Assembly: GCA_002074035.1 (NCBI GenBank)
Contig: CP012849.1
Location: 253,918-317,917 of the forward strand
Reading direction: 5' to 3'
From: Candidatus Riesia sp. GBBU
GTDB taxonomy: Bacteria; Pseudomonadota; Gammaproteobacteria; Enterobacterales; Enterobacteriaceae
DNA length: 64,000 bases
Part shown: one piece after another, positions 33,140-43,348 of the stretch
How the letters are laid out: the number at the start of each line of letters is the position of its first letter
How positions within the stretch are numbered: the stretch's first letter is position 1
The notes under the pieces: generated by a model
Seen by the model: only the letters and a program-made list of their open reading frames with translations
The model's database searches: none
Told to the model about the DNA's origin: nothing
Position numbers and translations under genes: made by a program

Positions 33140-34120
33140 ATGATAAAAAGTCAAAATAAAGTTGTAATTACTGCAGGTGAACCTGCAGGAATAGGACCAG
33201 ATATTGTAATACAGGTGTTACAGAAACAATGGCCAGTAAAAATTGTTATCTGTGCAGACCCATATCTGTTGAAAGATAGAGCTAAACAAATTGGACTAAA
33301 TATATCTTTTTCAATATATGACAGAAAAATTGATTGTGGTCCAGTATCAGTGTTACCATCATACACGTCATCTATTGTTAAAGCTGGTCAAATAAATAAA
33401 AAAAATAGCAAATATGTAATTGAGACAATTAATAAAGCGTTTAATGGATGTATGAATGGCGAATTCTCGGCCATGATAAATGGTCCTGTACATAAAGGAA
33501 TAATTAATGATTCAGGTATAAAATTTGTTGGACATACTGAGTTTTTAGCACAAAAAAGTAATATAAAAAAACCTGTCATGCTGTTGACTAATAAAAATTT
33601 AAGAGTTGCTCTTGTTACAACTCATATTCCTATAAAAGAAGTTTCTAATGAAATTAATTACATAAATTTAAAAAATACAATTAAAGTATTGAATAATTCT
33701 TTAAAATCTATGTTTAAAATAAGAAGTCCTGTAATTTATGTTTGTGGGTTAAACCCACACTCTGGGGAGGATGGATATATTGGAATAGAAGAAATAGAAA
33801 TAATCAAACCGGTAATTGAGACAATGAAAAATAAAGGAGTTAATATACATGGACCATTTTCGGCTGACACAATTTTTCAAAGTGAAAATTTAAAAGTTGC
33901 AGATGTAATATTAGCCATGTATCATGATCAAGGATTACCTGTAATTAAATCATTCGGATTTGGTGAAACAGTTAATATTACTTTAGGATTACCATTTTTA
34001 AGAGTTTCTGTGGATCACGGAGTAGCTATCAATAAAGCTGGAACCGGTTTATCAAATTGTAAAAGTATGTTTTATTCAATAAAAACAGCAATTGAAATAA
34101 AAAATAATGAGCAAAAATGA
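33140..34120 (+). CDS. pdxA: 4-hydroxythreonine-4-phosphate dehydrogenase
   Basis: NAD-dependent step of PLP (vitamin B6) synthesis, giving the aminoketone used by PdxJ. 326 residues (E. coli 329). TAGEPAGIGPDI opens the protein. The three metal-binding His are in THIPI, NPHSGE and YHDQGL, with ADTIF and SVDHG beside them. The 3' end overlaps rsmA by 14 bases. surA, next to pdxA in E. coli, is missing. Confidence 0.97.
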   Translation: MIKSQNKVVITAGEPAGIGPDIVIQVLQKQWPVKIVICADPYLLKDRAKQIGLNISFSIYDRKIDCGPVSVLPSYTSSIVKAGQINKKNSKYVIETINKAFNGCMNGEFSAMINGPVHKGIINDSGIKFVGHTEFLAQKSNIKKPVMLLTNKNLRVALVTTHIPIKEVSNEINYINLKNTIKVLNNSLKSMFKIRSPVIYVCGLNPHSGEDGYIGIEEIEIIKPVIETMKNKGVNIHGPFSADTIFQSENLKVADVILAMYHDQGLPVIKSFGFGETVNITLGLPFLRVSVDHGVAINKAGTGLSNCKSMFYSIKTAIEIKNNEQK

Positions 34121-34907
34121 GTACTATCATAGATATCATATACAAAAAAATTTTGGACAACATTTTTTAATAAATAAAAATTTAATAAAAAAAATTATTG
34201 ATATTATTAATCCTAATTTTAACGAGTCATTTATAGAGATTGGTCCTGGATTTGGAGCTTTAACATTTCCTTTAATTAAGAGATCTGAAAGTCTAATAGC
34301 TGTAGAGATAGATAAAAATTTATCAAATCATTTATTAAATAAATTGCGTTCTAAAAGAAAAGTAAAGATTATAAGCGAAGATATAATGAAACTTGATCTA
34401 TCTATATTGAAAAATAGAAACTCTATGTTTAGAATAGTTGGAAACTTACCATATAATATCTCAACAAATTTAATTTTCTATTTTTTGAGTTTTTCTGGAT
34501 TTATTATTGATATGCATTTTACTTTTCAGAAAGAATTAGCTGAAAGATTGTTTGCTAAACCAAATAATAAATCTTATTCAAGAATAAGTGTGCTAACTCA
34601 GTATTTATACAAAGTAGTTCCTGTAATTGAAATAGATTCTTCTTCTTTTTTTCCTAAACCTAAAGTTGAATCACTTATGGTAAAATTTATACCAAAATTC
34701 CCTCATAGAGATAAAAGTAATTTAGAAGTTCTAAGAGAAATTACAAAAGCTGCTTTCGGTAAAAGAAGAAAAATGATTAAAAACAGCTTAAAAACATTTT
34801 TTACTGTTAAAGATTTTGAAAAAATTGATATTGATCCAAAAGATAGAGCTGAAAATATTTCTATTAAAAAATATTTTAAATTAGTACAGTATTTCAAAAA
34901 TAGATAA
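34107..34907 (+). CDS. rsmA: 16S rRNA (adenine1518/1519-N6) dimethyltransferase
   Basis: KsgA: dimethylates two adjacent adenines in helix 45 of 16S rRNA. 266 residues (E. coli 273). KNFGQHFL at the start, SAM-binding IEIGPGFGALT, EDIMKLD and the catalytic NLPYNIS are all present. It overlaps pdxA. apaG, between rsmA and apaH in E. coli, is lost; the gap is 35 bases. Confidence 0.97.
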   Translation: MSKNEYYHRYHIQKNFGQHFLINKNLIKKIIDIINPNFNESFIEIGPGFGALTFPLIKRSESLIAVEIDKNLSNHLLNKLRSKRKVKIISEDIMKLDLSILKNRNSMFRIVGNLPYNISTNLIFYFLSFSGFIIDMHFTFQKELAERLFAKPNNKSYSRISVLTQYLYKVVPVIEIDSSSFFPKPKVESLMVKFIPKFPHRDKSNLEVLREITKAAFGKRRKMIKNSLKTFFTVKDFEKIDIDPKDRAENISIKKYFKLVQYFKNR

Positions 34908-34942
34908 AATTTTTTTATATAAAAAGTTTAAGTAGTTTTGTT

Positions 34943-35770
34943 ATGTCTACATATTTTATAGGAGATATTCACGGGCATTACAAAGAGATGATATCTCTTC
35001 TAAATCGAGTAAACTTTAATCCTAATAATGATTCTTTGTGGATTACTGGAGATATTTCATTTAAAGGACCAAATACAATTGATGTTATTAGATATATAAG
35101 ATCTTTAGGAAAAGCAGCCAAGATGGTTCTAGGAAATCATGATCTTTCATTGATCAATGATTATTTTAAATTTCTAAAAAATAGAAAAATAGAATCAAAA
35201 ACAAAAGAACTTTTTACCAAAAATAAAGATATAAAGGTATTAGTTAATTGGTTAAAGAGTCAACCTTTTGTTCGTATAAATGAACATAAAAAGTTAATTA
35301 TGGTACATGCCGGAATTTTGCCAAAATGGAATAAAAATTTTATAATCAAATATTCTAAAATTATACAAACTAAGCTAGTCAATGAAAAAATTTCTTTTTT
35401 AGAAAGACTCCTAGACATAAATTATGTAGATAAAATATCAAAAAAATTATCAAAAATTCAAAAATTACAATTCATAATAAATGTATTCACTAAAATTCGT
35501 TTTTGTACATATGAGGGTAAATTAGATTTATTTTATAATGGTACAGAAAAAAAAACAGATAATACAAAACCGTGGTTTGAATTCAAAAGAAGAAAACTAA
35601 AAAGTTATTCTATCATTTTTGGTCATTGGTCTACTTTAGATAAAGTATTTGTAAGAGACAATATGTATTGTTTAGATACTGGATGTTGTTGGGGTAAGAA
35701 ACTCACAATATTTCATTGGGAAGATAAGAAAACTTTTTCGCAGAAATCTTTTACTAAAGATAAGTGCTAA
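34943..35770 (+). CDS. apaH: Diadenosine tetraphosphatase, symmetrical
   Basis: Splits Ap4A into two ADP; also removes Np4 caps from RNA in E. coli. 275 residues (E. coli 280). Calcineurin-like metallophosphatase motifs GDIHG, TGDISFKGP (usually GDLxxRGP) and GNHD are present, then HAGI and FGHW. LDTGCCWG near the C-terminus is diagnostic of ApaH. The stop overlaps the end of folA by 4 bases on the opposite strand. Confidence 0.96.
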   Translation: MSTYFIGDIHGHYKEMISLLNRVNFNPNNDSLWITGDISFKGPNTIDVIRYIRSLGKAAKMVLGNHDLSLINDYFKFLKNRKIESKTKELFTKNKDIKVLVNWLKSQPFVRINEHKKLIMVHAGILPKWNKNFIIKYSKIIQTKLVNEKISFLERLLDINYVDKISKKLSKIQKLQFIINVFTKIRFCTYEGKLDLFYNGTEKKTDNTKPWFEFKRRKLKSYSIIFGHWSTLDKVFVRDNMYCLDTGCCWGKKLTIFHWEDKKTFSQKSFTKDKC

Positions 35771-36257
35771 CTTATTCTATCTAATATTTCGAAATGAAAA
35801 TCAGGATCAATTTCTGTTTTATTATAAAAGCAAGAAAAAACCTTTCTCCAATTATATTTTAAGTAATTAGGGAAATATATATCACCTAACTCATGTGTAT
35901 GAACCTTTGTTAAATACAATCTATCTGCAATTGGTAAAAAAATTTTATATATCTCCCCGCCTCCTATTATCATAGTTTCTTTCTCATTTTTTGTTAAAAA
36001 AAAACCTCTTCTAATGATTCAGCAAATATCAAATTCTTTTCTTCTGAAATTCTTTTGCTTCTACTTAAAACTATATTAACCCTCTTTGGAAGAGCTCTAC
36101 CGATAGATTCATAAGTTTTTCTACCCATAATAACTGGTTTTTTTATAGTGTTTCTTTTAAACCATTTCAGATCTTCTTTAATTTTCCATGGTATAGAATT
36201 GCTTTTGCCAATAATCATATTATCTGATATGATTACGATCATACTAAATTTTACCAT
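35767..36257 (-). pseudogene. folA: Dihydrofolate reductase, split by a frameshift at a T9 tract
   Basis: Regenerates tetrahydrofolate after ThyA. The first frame (36257-35994, 87 codons) has SMIVIISDNMIIG, NSIPWKIKEDLKWFKR and KPVIMGRKTYESIGR, the N-terminal half of DHFR. It stops at TAA right after nine T (36004-35996). The second frame (from the ATG at 35973, 68 codons) has IIGGGEIYKIFLP, DRLYLTKVH, GDIYFPNY and FEILDR, the C-terminal half. One extra T would join them into about 162 residues, against 159 in E. coli, with sensible sequence at the junction. Both halves show strong conservation, so loss is very recent, the run is slipped over, or it is a sequencing error. Confidence 0.9.
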
Positions 36258-36291
36258 ATTTTATATGTTAACCACAAAAAATGTATAAGTT

Positions 36292-37011
36292 CTATTTTGT
36301 TTCTCTGCTTAATTCTTCTATTTTACTTTTCATTAACTTATAACAATGAATTTTGAGTAATTGTAACTTTTTCTTGTTGAATTTTCTACTATTTAAGTAA
36401 ATAGGATCTAACATTTCTATTATAACTTTTCCATTGTTAAATTTATTAATTTTAATTTTGTTATTAGTCTCTGACAAACATATTGGAACTATAGGAATAT
36501 TACAAAGCATAGCAATTATAAACGCTCCATTCTTGAACTCCAATAATTTTTCGTCTTTATTTCTAGTTCCTTCTGGGAATATCCATACAGATATTTTTTT
36601 TCTTTTTATTTTTTTAACAATTTTTAAGATTGTTCTGTATGATCTAATTTTATTTTTTCTTTCAATTAAAACGTTGCCAGACATCCAATATAATAACCCA
36701 AAAAAAGGAATAAATAATAAACTTTTTTTTCCAACTGTAATTGTTCTGTTTTGAATTACATTAGAAAGAATTATCATATCATAATTATTTTGATGATTAC
36801 TAATATAAACACATGGTCCAAGATTTTTACAACTTCTAGGTATTCTTGTTATAATTCGTATTCCGAAAATATAAGATAATTTTCCAAAAATCCTTCCTAT
36901 TACTCTTACATTGTCAAGATTTTTTATATTAAAAAGACAATACAAAAATCCAATCACACATATTATTAAAGAGAAAACAATAGTAACGATGATACGAAAA
37001 ATAGCTAACAT
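36292..37011 (-). CDS. plsC: 1-acyl-sn-glycerol-3-phosphate acyltransferase
   Basis: Adds the second acyl chain to make phosphatidic acid at the inner membrane. 239 residues (E. coli 245). An N-terminal membrane segment is followed by the HX4D motif NHQNNYD, TVGKKSLLFIPFFGLLYW and the substrate motif FPEGTRN. It directly abuts parC, the same pair as in E. coli. Confidence 0.96.
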   Translation of the reverse strand: MLAIFRIIVTIVFSLIICVIGFLYCLFNIKNLDNVRVIGRIFGKLSYIFGIRIITRIPRSCKNLGPCVYISNHQNNYDMIILSNVIQNRTITVGKKSLLFIPFFGLLYWMSGNVLIERKNKIRSYRTILKIVKKIKRKKISVWIFPEGTRNKDEKLLEFKNGAFIIAMLCNIPIVPICLSETNNKIKINKFNNGKVIIEMLDPIYLNSRKFNKKKLQLLKIHCYKLMKSKIEELSRETK

Positions 37012-39249
37012 TTAATTAATTATCTTAATATTTATAATTTTATTGTTAAAATTTGGCAACCTAAACCCTTTTGATCCAATGCCAGAAAAATATCTTTTTA
37101 AGTCTTTTGGACTCAAAATGATATCTTCATTACAAAATGTTAATTTAACAGATGATTTTGGAAACATCAAAAATATCCATGATAAAAGTTCATACTTGCG
37201 ATGGATTTTATCAGAATAAAGATCTATTATTCTCTTCCTAATTCCACGTTTAAAATTCGGAACCTTAACAACTGGTATAATTAACATATTTCCAAAATTT
37301 GTTATTAATAATAATAGCTCTTTTTCTTCATCTTTAACTCTAATTGGTCTGTTCAATATAAAGTTTTTTTTCAATTTAATCATTGTTTTTCCAGATTTAT
37401 TTTTTGATATTAAATCTTGAAAATTACATTTAAATCCATATCCATTGTTTGATGATAAAAAGTATTTTTTGTCATTTTTAGACGTCAAAATATGATTTAT
37501 TGTGTTTTCATACGGTATTTTTAATCTTCCTGTTATTGGTTCCCATTTTCTTTTACAGTAAAAAATATCAGATGGGTTTATAGAAAAACTTTTACCATTG
37601 CTGCTTAACAGTACTATCAACTGATCAGATTTTCCTCTTAAGTATGTAAACAGACTATCTCCAATTTTATATTCTAAATCTATTGGATTCACTTCATGTC
37701 CTTTAACAACTTTTATCCATCTCATTTTTGATAGCACAATAGTAATAGGTATTACTTTATCTTTTTCCTTTCTAATAATTTTTTTTTCTATAGTTTCATT
37801 TCTGACAAAAGTTCTTCTTGAATCACCATATGTTTTCGTGTCTTCTTGAATTTCTTTCTTTATTAATTCTTTTAAGTAGAATTCAGATTTTAAAATTTTT
37901 TTTATTTTGTCAATCTCATTTAAAATATTTTTTTTTTCTACTATTAGTTTTTCTAATTCAGGCTTTGTTAGATTTTTGATTTTTGTCTCTAATACATAAG
38001 TCGCTTGAATTTCAGAAATAGAGAAATTTTTTATCAAAGCAAATTTTGGATTCTTTTCTTCATGAAAAATATTTATTAAATCTTTTACATTTACATATAC
38101 TTTTATTAATCCGATAACAATATGCAGTCTATCTGTTAATTGTTTAAGTCTATATTTGAGTCTATTTCTAACTATAATTTTTCTAAATAATATCCATTCC
38201 TTTAAAATTGATACTAAGCCTTTAATTTCTGGTTTGTTATTTAAGCCTATCATATTTAAATTTATTCTATAGCTTTTTTCAAGATCTGTGGTCAAAAATA
38301 AATGAATCATTAGTTTTTGTAGATCAATTTTATTCTTTGGTATAATTACAAATCTCGTTTTATTTTCATGATCAGACTCATCTCTAAAATCTTCTATCAT
38401 AGATAATTTTTTATTTCTAATTTGAGAATCAATCTGTTTAAAAACTTTCATTCCAGAAACTTGATATGGTAAAGAACTTATTATTACATTACCATCTTCT
38501 ATTTTCCATGTAGATCTTATTCTGATAGATCCCTTTCCAGTTTGATAAATTTTTTTTATATCTTCTTTTGAAGACACAATTTCTGATTCTGTTGGATAAT
38601 CTGGACCATTAACAAAATTCATAAGTCTATTAATACCTAAGCTAGGATTGTCTAACAAAGCTATCACAGCACTTGAAATTTCTTTAATATTATGAGGTGG
38701 TATATCTGTAGCCATTCCAACAGCTATTCCTGTTGACCCATTTAATAAAATATTTGGAAGTCTTGCAGGTAATATTTTAGGCTCAAAGATTGTATTATCA
38801 AAATTTGGTATCCAATTCATAGTCTTAAGTTCAAGTTTGCTTAGTAAACTTTCTGCATATTTAGATAATTTAGATTCTGTATATCTCATAGCTGCAAACG
38901 ATTTTGGATCATCTGGTGAACCCCAATTCCCTTGACCATCTATCATAGGATATCTATAAGAAAATGGTTGAGCCATTAAAACCATTGCTTCATAACATGC
39001 CACATCACTATGTGGATGATATTTTCCTAAAACGTCACCTATAGTTCTAGCAGACTTTTTATGTTTTGCATTATGGTTTAATCCTAGTTCAGACATAGCG
39101 TAAATTATTCTTCTCTGAACTGGTTTTAGTCCATCTCCAATTGATGGTAACGCTCTGTCCATGATAACGTACATAGAATAGTTTAAATAAGATTTTTCTG
39201 TAAACTTACAAAGCATTTGTTTTTCTATATTACTTTTAGTTTTACTCAT
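37012..39249 (-). CDS. parC: DNA topoisomerase IV subunit A
   Basis: Unlinks replicated chromosomes. 745 residues (E. coli 752). [21 protein letters not shown] opens the breakage-reunion domain, and the active-site Tyr is in AAMRYTES. The C-terminal beta-pinwheel is divergent. In the helix that lines the quinolone pocket the usual HPHGDSACYE reads [10 protein letters not shown], i.e. changes at positions matching E. coli G78 and S80, with the Glu at 84 kept. It lies 18 bases after parE. Confidence 0.97.
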   Translation of the reverse strand: MSKTKSNIEKQMLCKFTEKSYLNYSMYVIMDRALPSIGDGLKPVQRRIIYAMSELGLNHNAKHKKSARTIGDVLGKYHPHSDVACYEAMVLMAQPFSYRYPMIDGQGNWGSPDDPKSFAAMRYTESKLSKYAESLLSKLELKTMNWIPNFDNTIFEPKILPARLPNILLNGSTGIAVGMATDIPPHNIKEISSAVIALLDNPSLGINRLMNFVNGPDYPTESEIVSSKEDIKKIYQTGKGSIRIRSTWKIEDGNVIISSLPYQVSGMKVFKQIDSQIRNKKLSMIEDFRDESDHENKTRFVIIPKNKIDLQKLMIHLFLTTDLEKSYRINLNMIGLNNKPEIKGLVSILKEWILFRKIIVRNRLKYRLKQLTDRLHIVIGLIKVYVNVKDLINIFHEEKNPKFALIKNFSISEIQATYVLETKIKNLTKPELEKLIVEKKNILNEIDKIKKILKSEFYLKELIKKEIQEDTKTYGDSRRTFVRNETIEKKIIRKEKDKVIPITIVLSKMRWIKVVKGHEVNPIDLEYKIGDSLFTYLRGKSDQLIVLLSSNGKSFSINPSDIFYCKRKWEPITGRLKIPYENTINHILTSKNDKKYFLSSNNGYGFKCNFQDLISKNKSGKTMIKLKKNFILNRPIRVKDEEKELLLLITNFGNMLIIPVVKVPNFKRGIRKRIIDLYSDKIHRKYELLSWIFLMFPKSSVKLTFCNEDIILSPKDLKRYFSGIGSKGFRLPNFNNKIINIKIIN

Positions 39250-39267
39250 GTTAAAATTCTCAAACTA

Positions 39268-41163
39268 TCAGACAGTAATTTCTATTTCATTACCTTTACT
39301 ATACAACCAATTTCTTCTGTCTATAATTCTTTTTTTTGACAATAACATATCCATTAAGTTTATTGTATTTTGATAATTTTTTTCATTTATCGTTAATTGA
39401 ACTAGTCTCCTTGTCTTTGGATCTAATGTTGTTTCTCTTAACTGTATTGGGTTCATTTCTCCAAGACCTTTGAACCTTTGTATGCTAATATTACTTTTTT
39501 TATGTCTCAATTTATTTAAAATGGAAATTTTTTCTTTTTCATTCAATGCATAATATATTTTTTTGTTAAAATCAATTCTATACAAAGGTGGCATTGCTAT
39601 GTATACTCTTCCAGTTTTTATCAAAGATGTAAAATGTCGAAAAAATAAGCCGCAAAGTAATGTTGAAATATGTAAGCCATCTGAATCAGCATCTGAAAGA
39701 ATACAAATCTTACCATATCTCAAATTGTTAAGCTTTGCATTAGTTGGATTTATGCCTATTGCTACAGAAATATCATGAACCTCTTGGGAGAATAATACAT
39801 CTTCAGATGAAATTTCCCATGTGTTAAGTATCTTTCCTTTCAAAGGCATAATAGCTTGATATTTACGATCTCTTGCTTGTTTTGCTGAACCTCCTGCTGA
39901 ATCACCTTCTACTAGAAATAATTCAGTAAAATCTAGATCTTTTGATATACAATCTGAAAGTTTTCCTGGCAGTGAATGATATGATATTAGTTTTTTCTTT
40001 ATAATTTTTTTTCTTGCTCTAATTCTTTTCTGTGCATTTGAAATAATCATATCAGTTATTCTTTCAGCTTCCTTTAAGTTATGATTTAACCATAAAGTAA
40101 AAGACTCCTTTATAATCTTATAAACTGATATTGTGATTGTTTTTGAGGATAATTTTTCTTTTATCTGTCCAACAAACTGAGGATTTTCTATTTTTAGAGA
40201 TAATATATAAGAACAGTTTTCCCATATATCTTCTCTGTTAATTTTTATTCGTTTTGCACATAGATTACGATAAGAACAAAATTCTCTTATTGCTTCTAAT
40301 AGTCCTTGCCTTAATCCGTTTACATGGGTTCCTCCTTGCGTAGTAGGTATTAAATTTACATAGCTTTCTGTTATTGGTTTTTCTCCATTTGGTAACCAAC
40401 AAATTGCCCAATTAATTTCACCAAATTTTCTAATAAAATTTCCGAAAAACGTTTTATTAGGCAAAATTATAAATCCATTCATAGCCTCTGATAAATATTC
40501 GGAAAGACCATTTTTATACTTCCATGTTTTTTGAAAATTATTGATTTTGTCGACAAAATGAATTGATACAGATGAGCAAAGGACTGACTTTGATTTTAGG
40601 AATTTTGATAATTTTGAAACAGAAAACTTAGGATTATCAAAAAAACAACTGTCTGGCCAAAATCTAATTCCTGTTCCCGTAGAAAATTTTTTGCACTTTC
40701 CTATAATTTTTAATTCTGTTTCTTTTTTTCCATTTACAAAAGTAATTTTATATATGTTACTGTTTCTTTTTATTATAACTTCAACTCGTTTCGATAATGC
40801 ATTCACAACAGATATTCCAACACCATGTAATCCTCCAGAAAATTTATAGTTCTTATTAGAAAATTTTCCTCCTGTATGTAATTCTCCAAATATCAACTCT
40901 ACGGCAGAAATATTATTTTTAGGATGAACATCTATTGGTATACCTCTTCCATCATCAACTACTTCTATTGACTGATCTTTATGTAAGATAACATCAATGT
41001 TTTTTGCATATCCAGCTAATACTTCATCTATACTGTTATCAATTACTTCTTGCGCAAGATGATTTGGTATGGATGTATCTGTGTACATTCCAGGACGTAA
41101 TCGTATCGGATCAAGTCCACTTAAAATTTCGATAGATTTCGCATCATAATTTCGATAGCTCAT
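39268..41163 (-). CDS. parE: DNA topoisomerase IV subunit B
   Basis: ATPase subunit of topoisomerase IV. 631 residues (E. coli 630). GHKL motifs DNSIDEVLAGY, VVDDGRGIPIDVHP and GGLHGVGISVVNAL, the loop QGGTHVNG, then TOPRIM EGDSAGGSAKQARDR and LSDADSDGLHI. TYTDTS-type residues after RLRPGM identify ParE, not GyrB. parE and parC are adjacent here as one unit. Confidence 0.97.
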   Translation of the reverse strand: MSYRNYDAKSIEILSGLDPIRLRPGMYTDTSIPNHLAQEVIDNSIDEVLAGYAKNIDVILHKDQSIEVVDDGRGIPIDVHPKNNISAVELIFGELHTGGKFSNKNYKFSGGLHGVGISVVNALSKRVEVIIKRNSNIYKITFVNGKKETELKIIGKCKKFSTGTGIRFWPDSCFFDNPKFSVSKLSKFLKSKSVLCSSVSIHFVDKINNFQKTWKYKNGLSEYLSEAMNGFIILPNKTFFGNFIRKFGEINWAICWLPNGEKPITESYVNLIPTTQGGTHVNGLRQGLLEAIREFCSYRNLCAKRIKINREDIWENCSYILSLKIENPQFVGQIKEKLSSKTITISVYKIIKESFTLWLNHNLKEAERITDMIISNAQKRIRARKKIIKKKLISYHSLPGKLSDCISKDLDFTELFLVEGDSAGGSAKQARDRKYQAIMPLKGKILNTWEISSEDVLFSQEVHDISVAIGINPTNAKLNNLRYGKICILSDADSDGLHISTLLCGLFFRHFTSLIKTGRVYIAMPPLYRIDFNKKIYYALNEKEKISILNKLRHKKSNISIQRFKGLGEMNPIQLRETTLDPKTRRLVQLTINEKNYQNTINLMDMLLSKKRIIDRRNWLYSKGNEIEITV

Positions 41164-41470
41164 CGTATTTAATTAATTTTACTTAATGAAATTTCCATTC
41201 TTGAAATAGAATGTTTTTAATAGTTTTTACGAACAACTTGTTTTAGTTAGAGATAGTTGCAAAATTTATTTAAATTTTATTTTTTGTCAAAAAATAATAT
41301 TTATTAAATTTCACAGAATTCAAAAAATTCAAATAAATATTTTTTAGAAAAACTTTGACATTTGTAATTTTTCAAAATTTATATAAATTCATTTATAGTA
41401 GATTTATAATAAATATTTGAATAAAGAATATTAAATACTAAAACTAGTTTTTAGATTTTATAAAAATTTC
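41164..41470. other. Gene-free spacer upstream of parE
   Basis: 307 bases, very A+T-rich, with no coding frame, tRNA or convincing terminator seen. It must hold the parE-parC promoter on the minus strand and the end of the ribB transcript, but no element stands out. Confidence 0.5.
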
Positions 41471-42118
41471 TTAGAATATTTTCTCGATCTTTTTTCGAAA
41501 ATTTTTTATATCTTTTATCGTTAGAATTGGAAATGTATATTTTTTAGCGAATGATATAATTTCAGGCAATCTAGACATAGTTCCATCATCATTCATTAAC
41601 TCACATATTACTCCAAATGGCATTAAACCAGACATTCTCATTATATCAATAGAAGCTTCAGTATGTCCCATTCTCTGAAAAACACCATTTTTTCTAGCAA
41701 CTAATGGAAAAACATGTCCAGGTTTACTTAAATCTTTTGGTTTCGCATCAGTTGCAATTGCTTTTCTAATTGTTGTAATTCTATCAGCTGCAGATACCCC
41801 AGTTGTTACTCCTTCAGATGCTTCTATTGTTACAGTAAATGGCGTATGAAATTTGCTAGAATTTTTTTCAACCATCATAGGTAAGTCTAACTGTATTTGA
41901 CGTTCTTTTGTAATACAAAGACACACAATTCCACTTCCATGACGGATAGTTAATGCCATTTGTTTAACAGTCATAGTTTCTGCAGAAAATATTAAGTCTC
42001 CTTCATTTTCTCTATTTTTATCATCTAATATAATTATTCCCTTACCTTTTCTAATGAAACTAATTGCAATTTTTATTCTATCTATAAAATTGTCAGCAAA
42101 AAGTAATGTTTGATTCAT
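41471..42118 (-). CDS. ribB: 3,4-dihydroxy-2-butanone 4-phosphate synthase
   Basis: Makes the four-carbon unit of riboflavin from ribulose 5-phosphate. 215 residues (E. coli 217). [50 protein letters not shown] and GHTEASID are the family motifs; the acidic metal ligands are kept. I start at the ATG at 42118 (MNQTLLF, as in E. coli) with GAGG six to seven bases upstream; the TTG at 42130 would swallow that Shine-Dalgarno. No FMN riboswitch is visible upstream, although E. coli ribB has one. Confidence 0.96.
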   Translation of the reverse strand: MNQTLLFADNFIDRIKIAISFIRKGKGIIILDDKNRENEGDLIFSAETMTVKQMALTIRHGSGIVCLCITKERQIQLDLPMMVEKNSSKFHTPFTVTIEASEGVTTGVSAADRITTIRKAIATDAKPKDLSKPGHVFPLVARKNGVFQRMGHTEASIDIMRMSGLMPFGVICELMNDDGTMSRLPEIISFAKKYTFPILTIKDIKNFRKKIEKIF

Positions 42119-42538
42119 TATTATCCTCAAAACTGTTTTATCTATTTTTAAAATTTTTTTAAAAAAATAACTTGTTCTTAAAGAAATTTATTTTAATAAA
42201 ACAAAACTTTACGTATCGCATAATCCATAATTCATGTAAACTTATATTCAATATAAGTTATTAGCATAACTCTCAATATTCAATTATAAAAATTCACTAT
42301 ACTTTTTAAGTAATCTTTATTATAAAGTCAGTTAATTATACAAAAATGTTTTTATGTATCAAGAGTAATTCTGTACAAAAAATCTAAAATTATTTCTTAT
42401 TAAGAAGAGGCTCTGAAGTATATTATTCAAAATTAAAAATTAAAAGTAACGAATTTGTATTGAAATATTTGAACATACAATAATATTTTCTTTCCAGAAA
42501 AATATGAAAAAGTTTTAAGATTGATTCTTAATAAACTT
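42119..42538. other. Gene-free spacer between ribB and tpiA
   Basis: 420 bases with no gene. It lacks the G-rich conserved core of an FMN riboswitch. A 21-base near-perfect palindrome (42239-42259, 10-base arms around one C) lies about 120 bases before ribB; it may be chance in such A+T-rich sequence. Confidence 0.5.
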
Positions 42539-43297
42539 TTATATATCAGATTCTAAAAATCTTTCTATACAAAGAATTATTTTTGAAAATAATTTATATT
42601 GAATAGAAGAACTTCCTATAAGTAAACCATCAATGTCTTTTTGTTTTAAAAAATTAATAACATTTTTTTCATTTATCGATCCACCATACTGCACAATAAT
42701 ATTTTCATAAGAACATTTAGATTTCTCTGATACATATGACTTAATAAATTTACTTATATTTTGAATTTCTTTTGGATCAGCAGAAACTCCAGTACCAATA
42801 GCCCATATTGGTTCATAAGCAAAAACTACATTTTTAATATCTGTTCCAAGAATAATTAGATTATCAATCTGTTTTTTACAGAATTTTATAGATTCAGAAA
42901 AATCTTTTCTTTTTGTTTCTCCTATACATAAAATAGGTATCAAATTTTGTGATTTAGTAACTTCAATTTTTTTTGAAATTGTTAAATCATCTTCAAAATG
43001 ATATTTTCTTCTTTCAGAATGTCCAATTATTACATATTTTACACCAATTTCTTTTAACATTTTTGCTGATGTCTCTCCTGTAAATGGTCCATCTAAATGA
43101 ACATCAACATTTTGTGCACATATAGATACGTTTTTATTTTTAGAGATTTTGCATGCATATTGTAAAAAAATTTCTGGAGGAGCAATAGAAACATTAGAAT
43201 TGAATATACTTATATTGTTTAATCCTTGAATTAAGTTTTTTATCAATTCGATTTTTCCATGTAATTTTAAATTTCCTATTATCAATGGACTTTTCAT
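42539..43297 (-). CDS. tpiA: Triosephosphate isomerase
   Basis: Interconverts DHAP and glyceraldehyde 3-phosphate. 252 residues (E. coli 255). The active-site residues are kept: Asn and Lys in GNLKLHG (usually GNWKLNG), His in IGHSERR and Glu in AYEPIWAIGTG. The phosphate loops are QYGGSI and a changed LIGSSSI (usually GGASL). It lies next to fpr, as in E. coli. Confidence 0.97.
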   Translation of the reverse strand: MKSPLIIGNLKLHGKIELIKNLIQGLNNISIFNSNVSIAPPEIFLQYACKISKNKNVSICAQNVDVHLDGPFTGETSAKMLKEIGVKYVIIGHSERRKYHFEDDLTISKKIEVTKSQNLIPILCIGETKRKDFSESIKFCKKQIDNLIILGTDIKNVVFAYEPIWAIGTGVSADPKEIQNISKFIKSYVSEKSKCSYENIIVQYGGSINEKNVINFLKQKDIDGLLIGSSSIQYKLFSKIILCIERFLESDI

Positions 43298-43348
43298 ATA
43301 GTTTATCTCAAAGATATTTAATTAAGTTTAAGGTATTTTAAGAGAAAA

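Noticed and set aside
42239-42259. 21-base palindrome with 10-base arms upstream of ribB
   Set aside because: About one such palindrome is expected by chance in 64 kb of this base composition; no second copy and no regulator known to fit.
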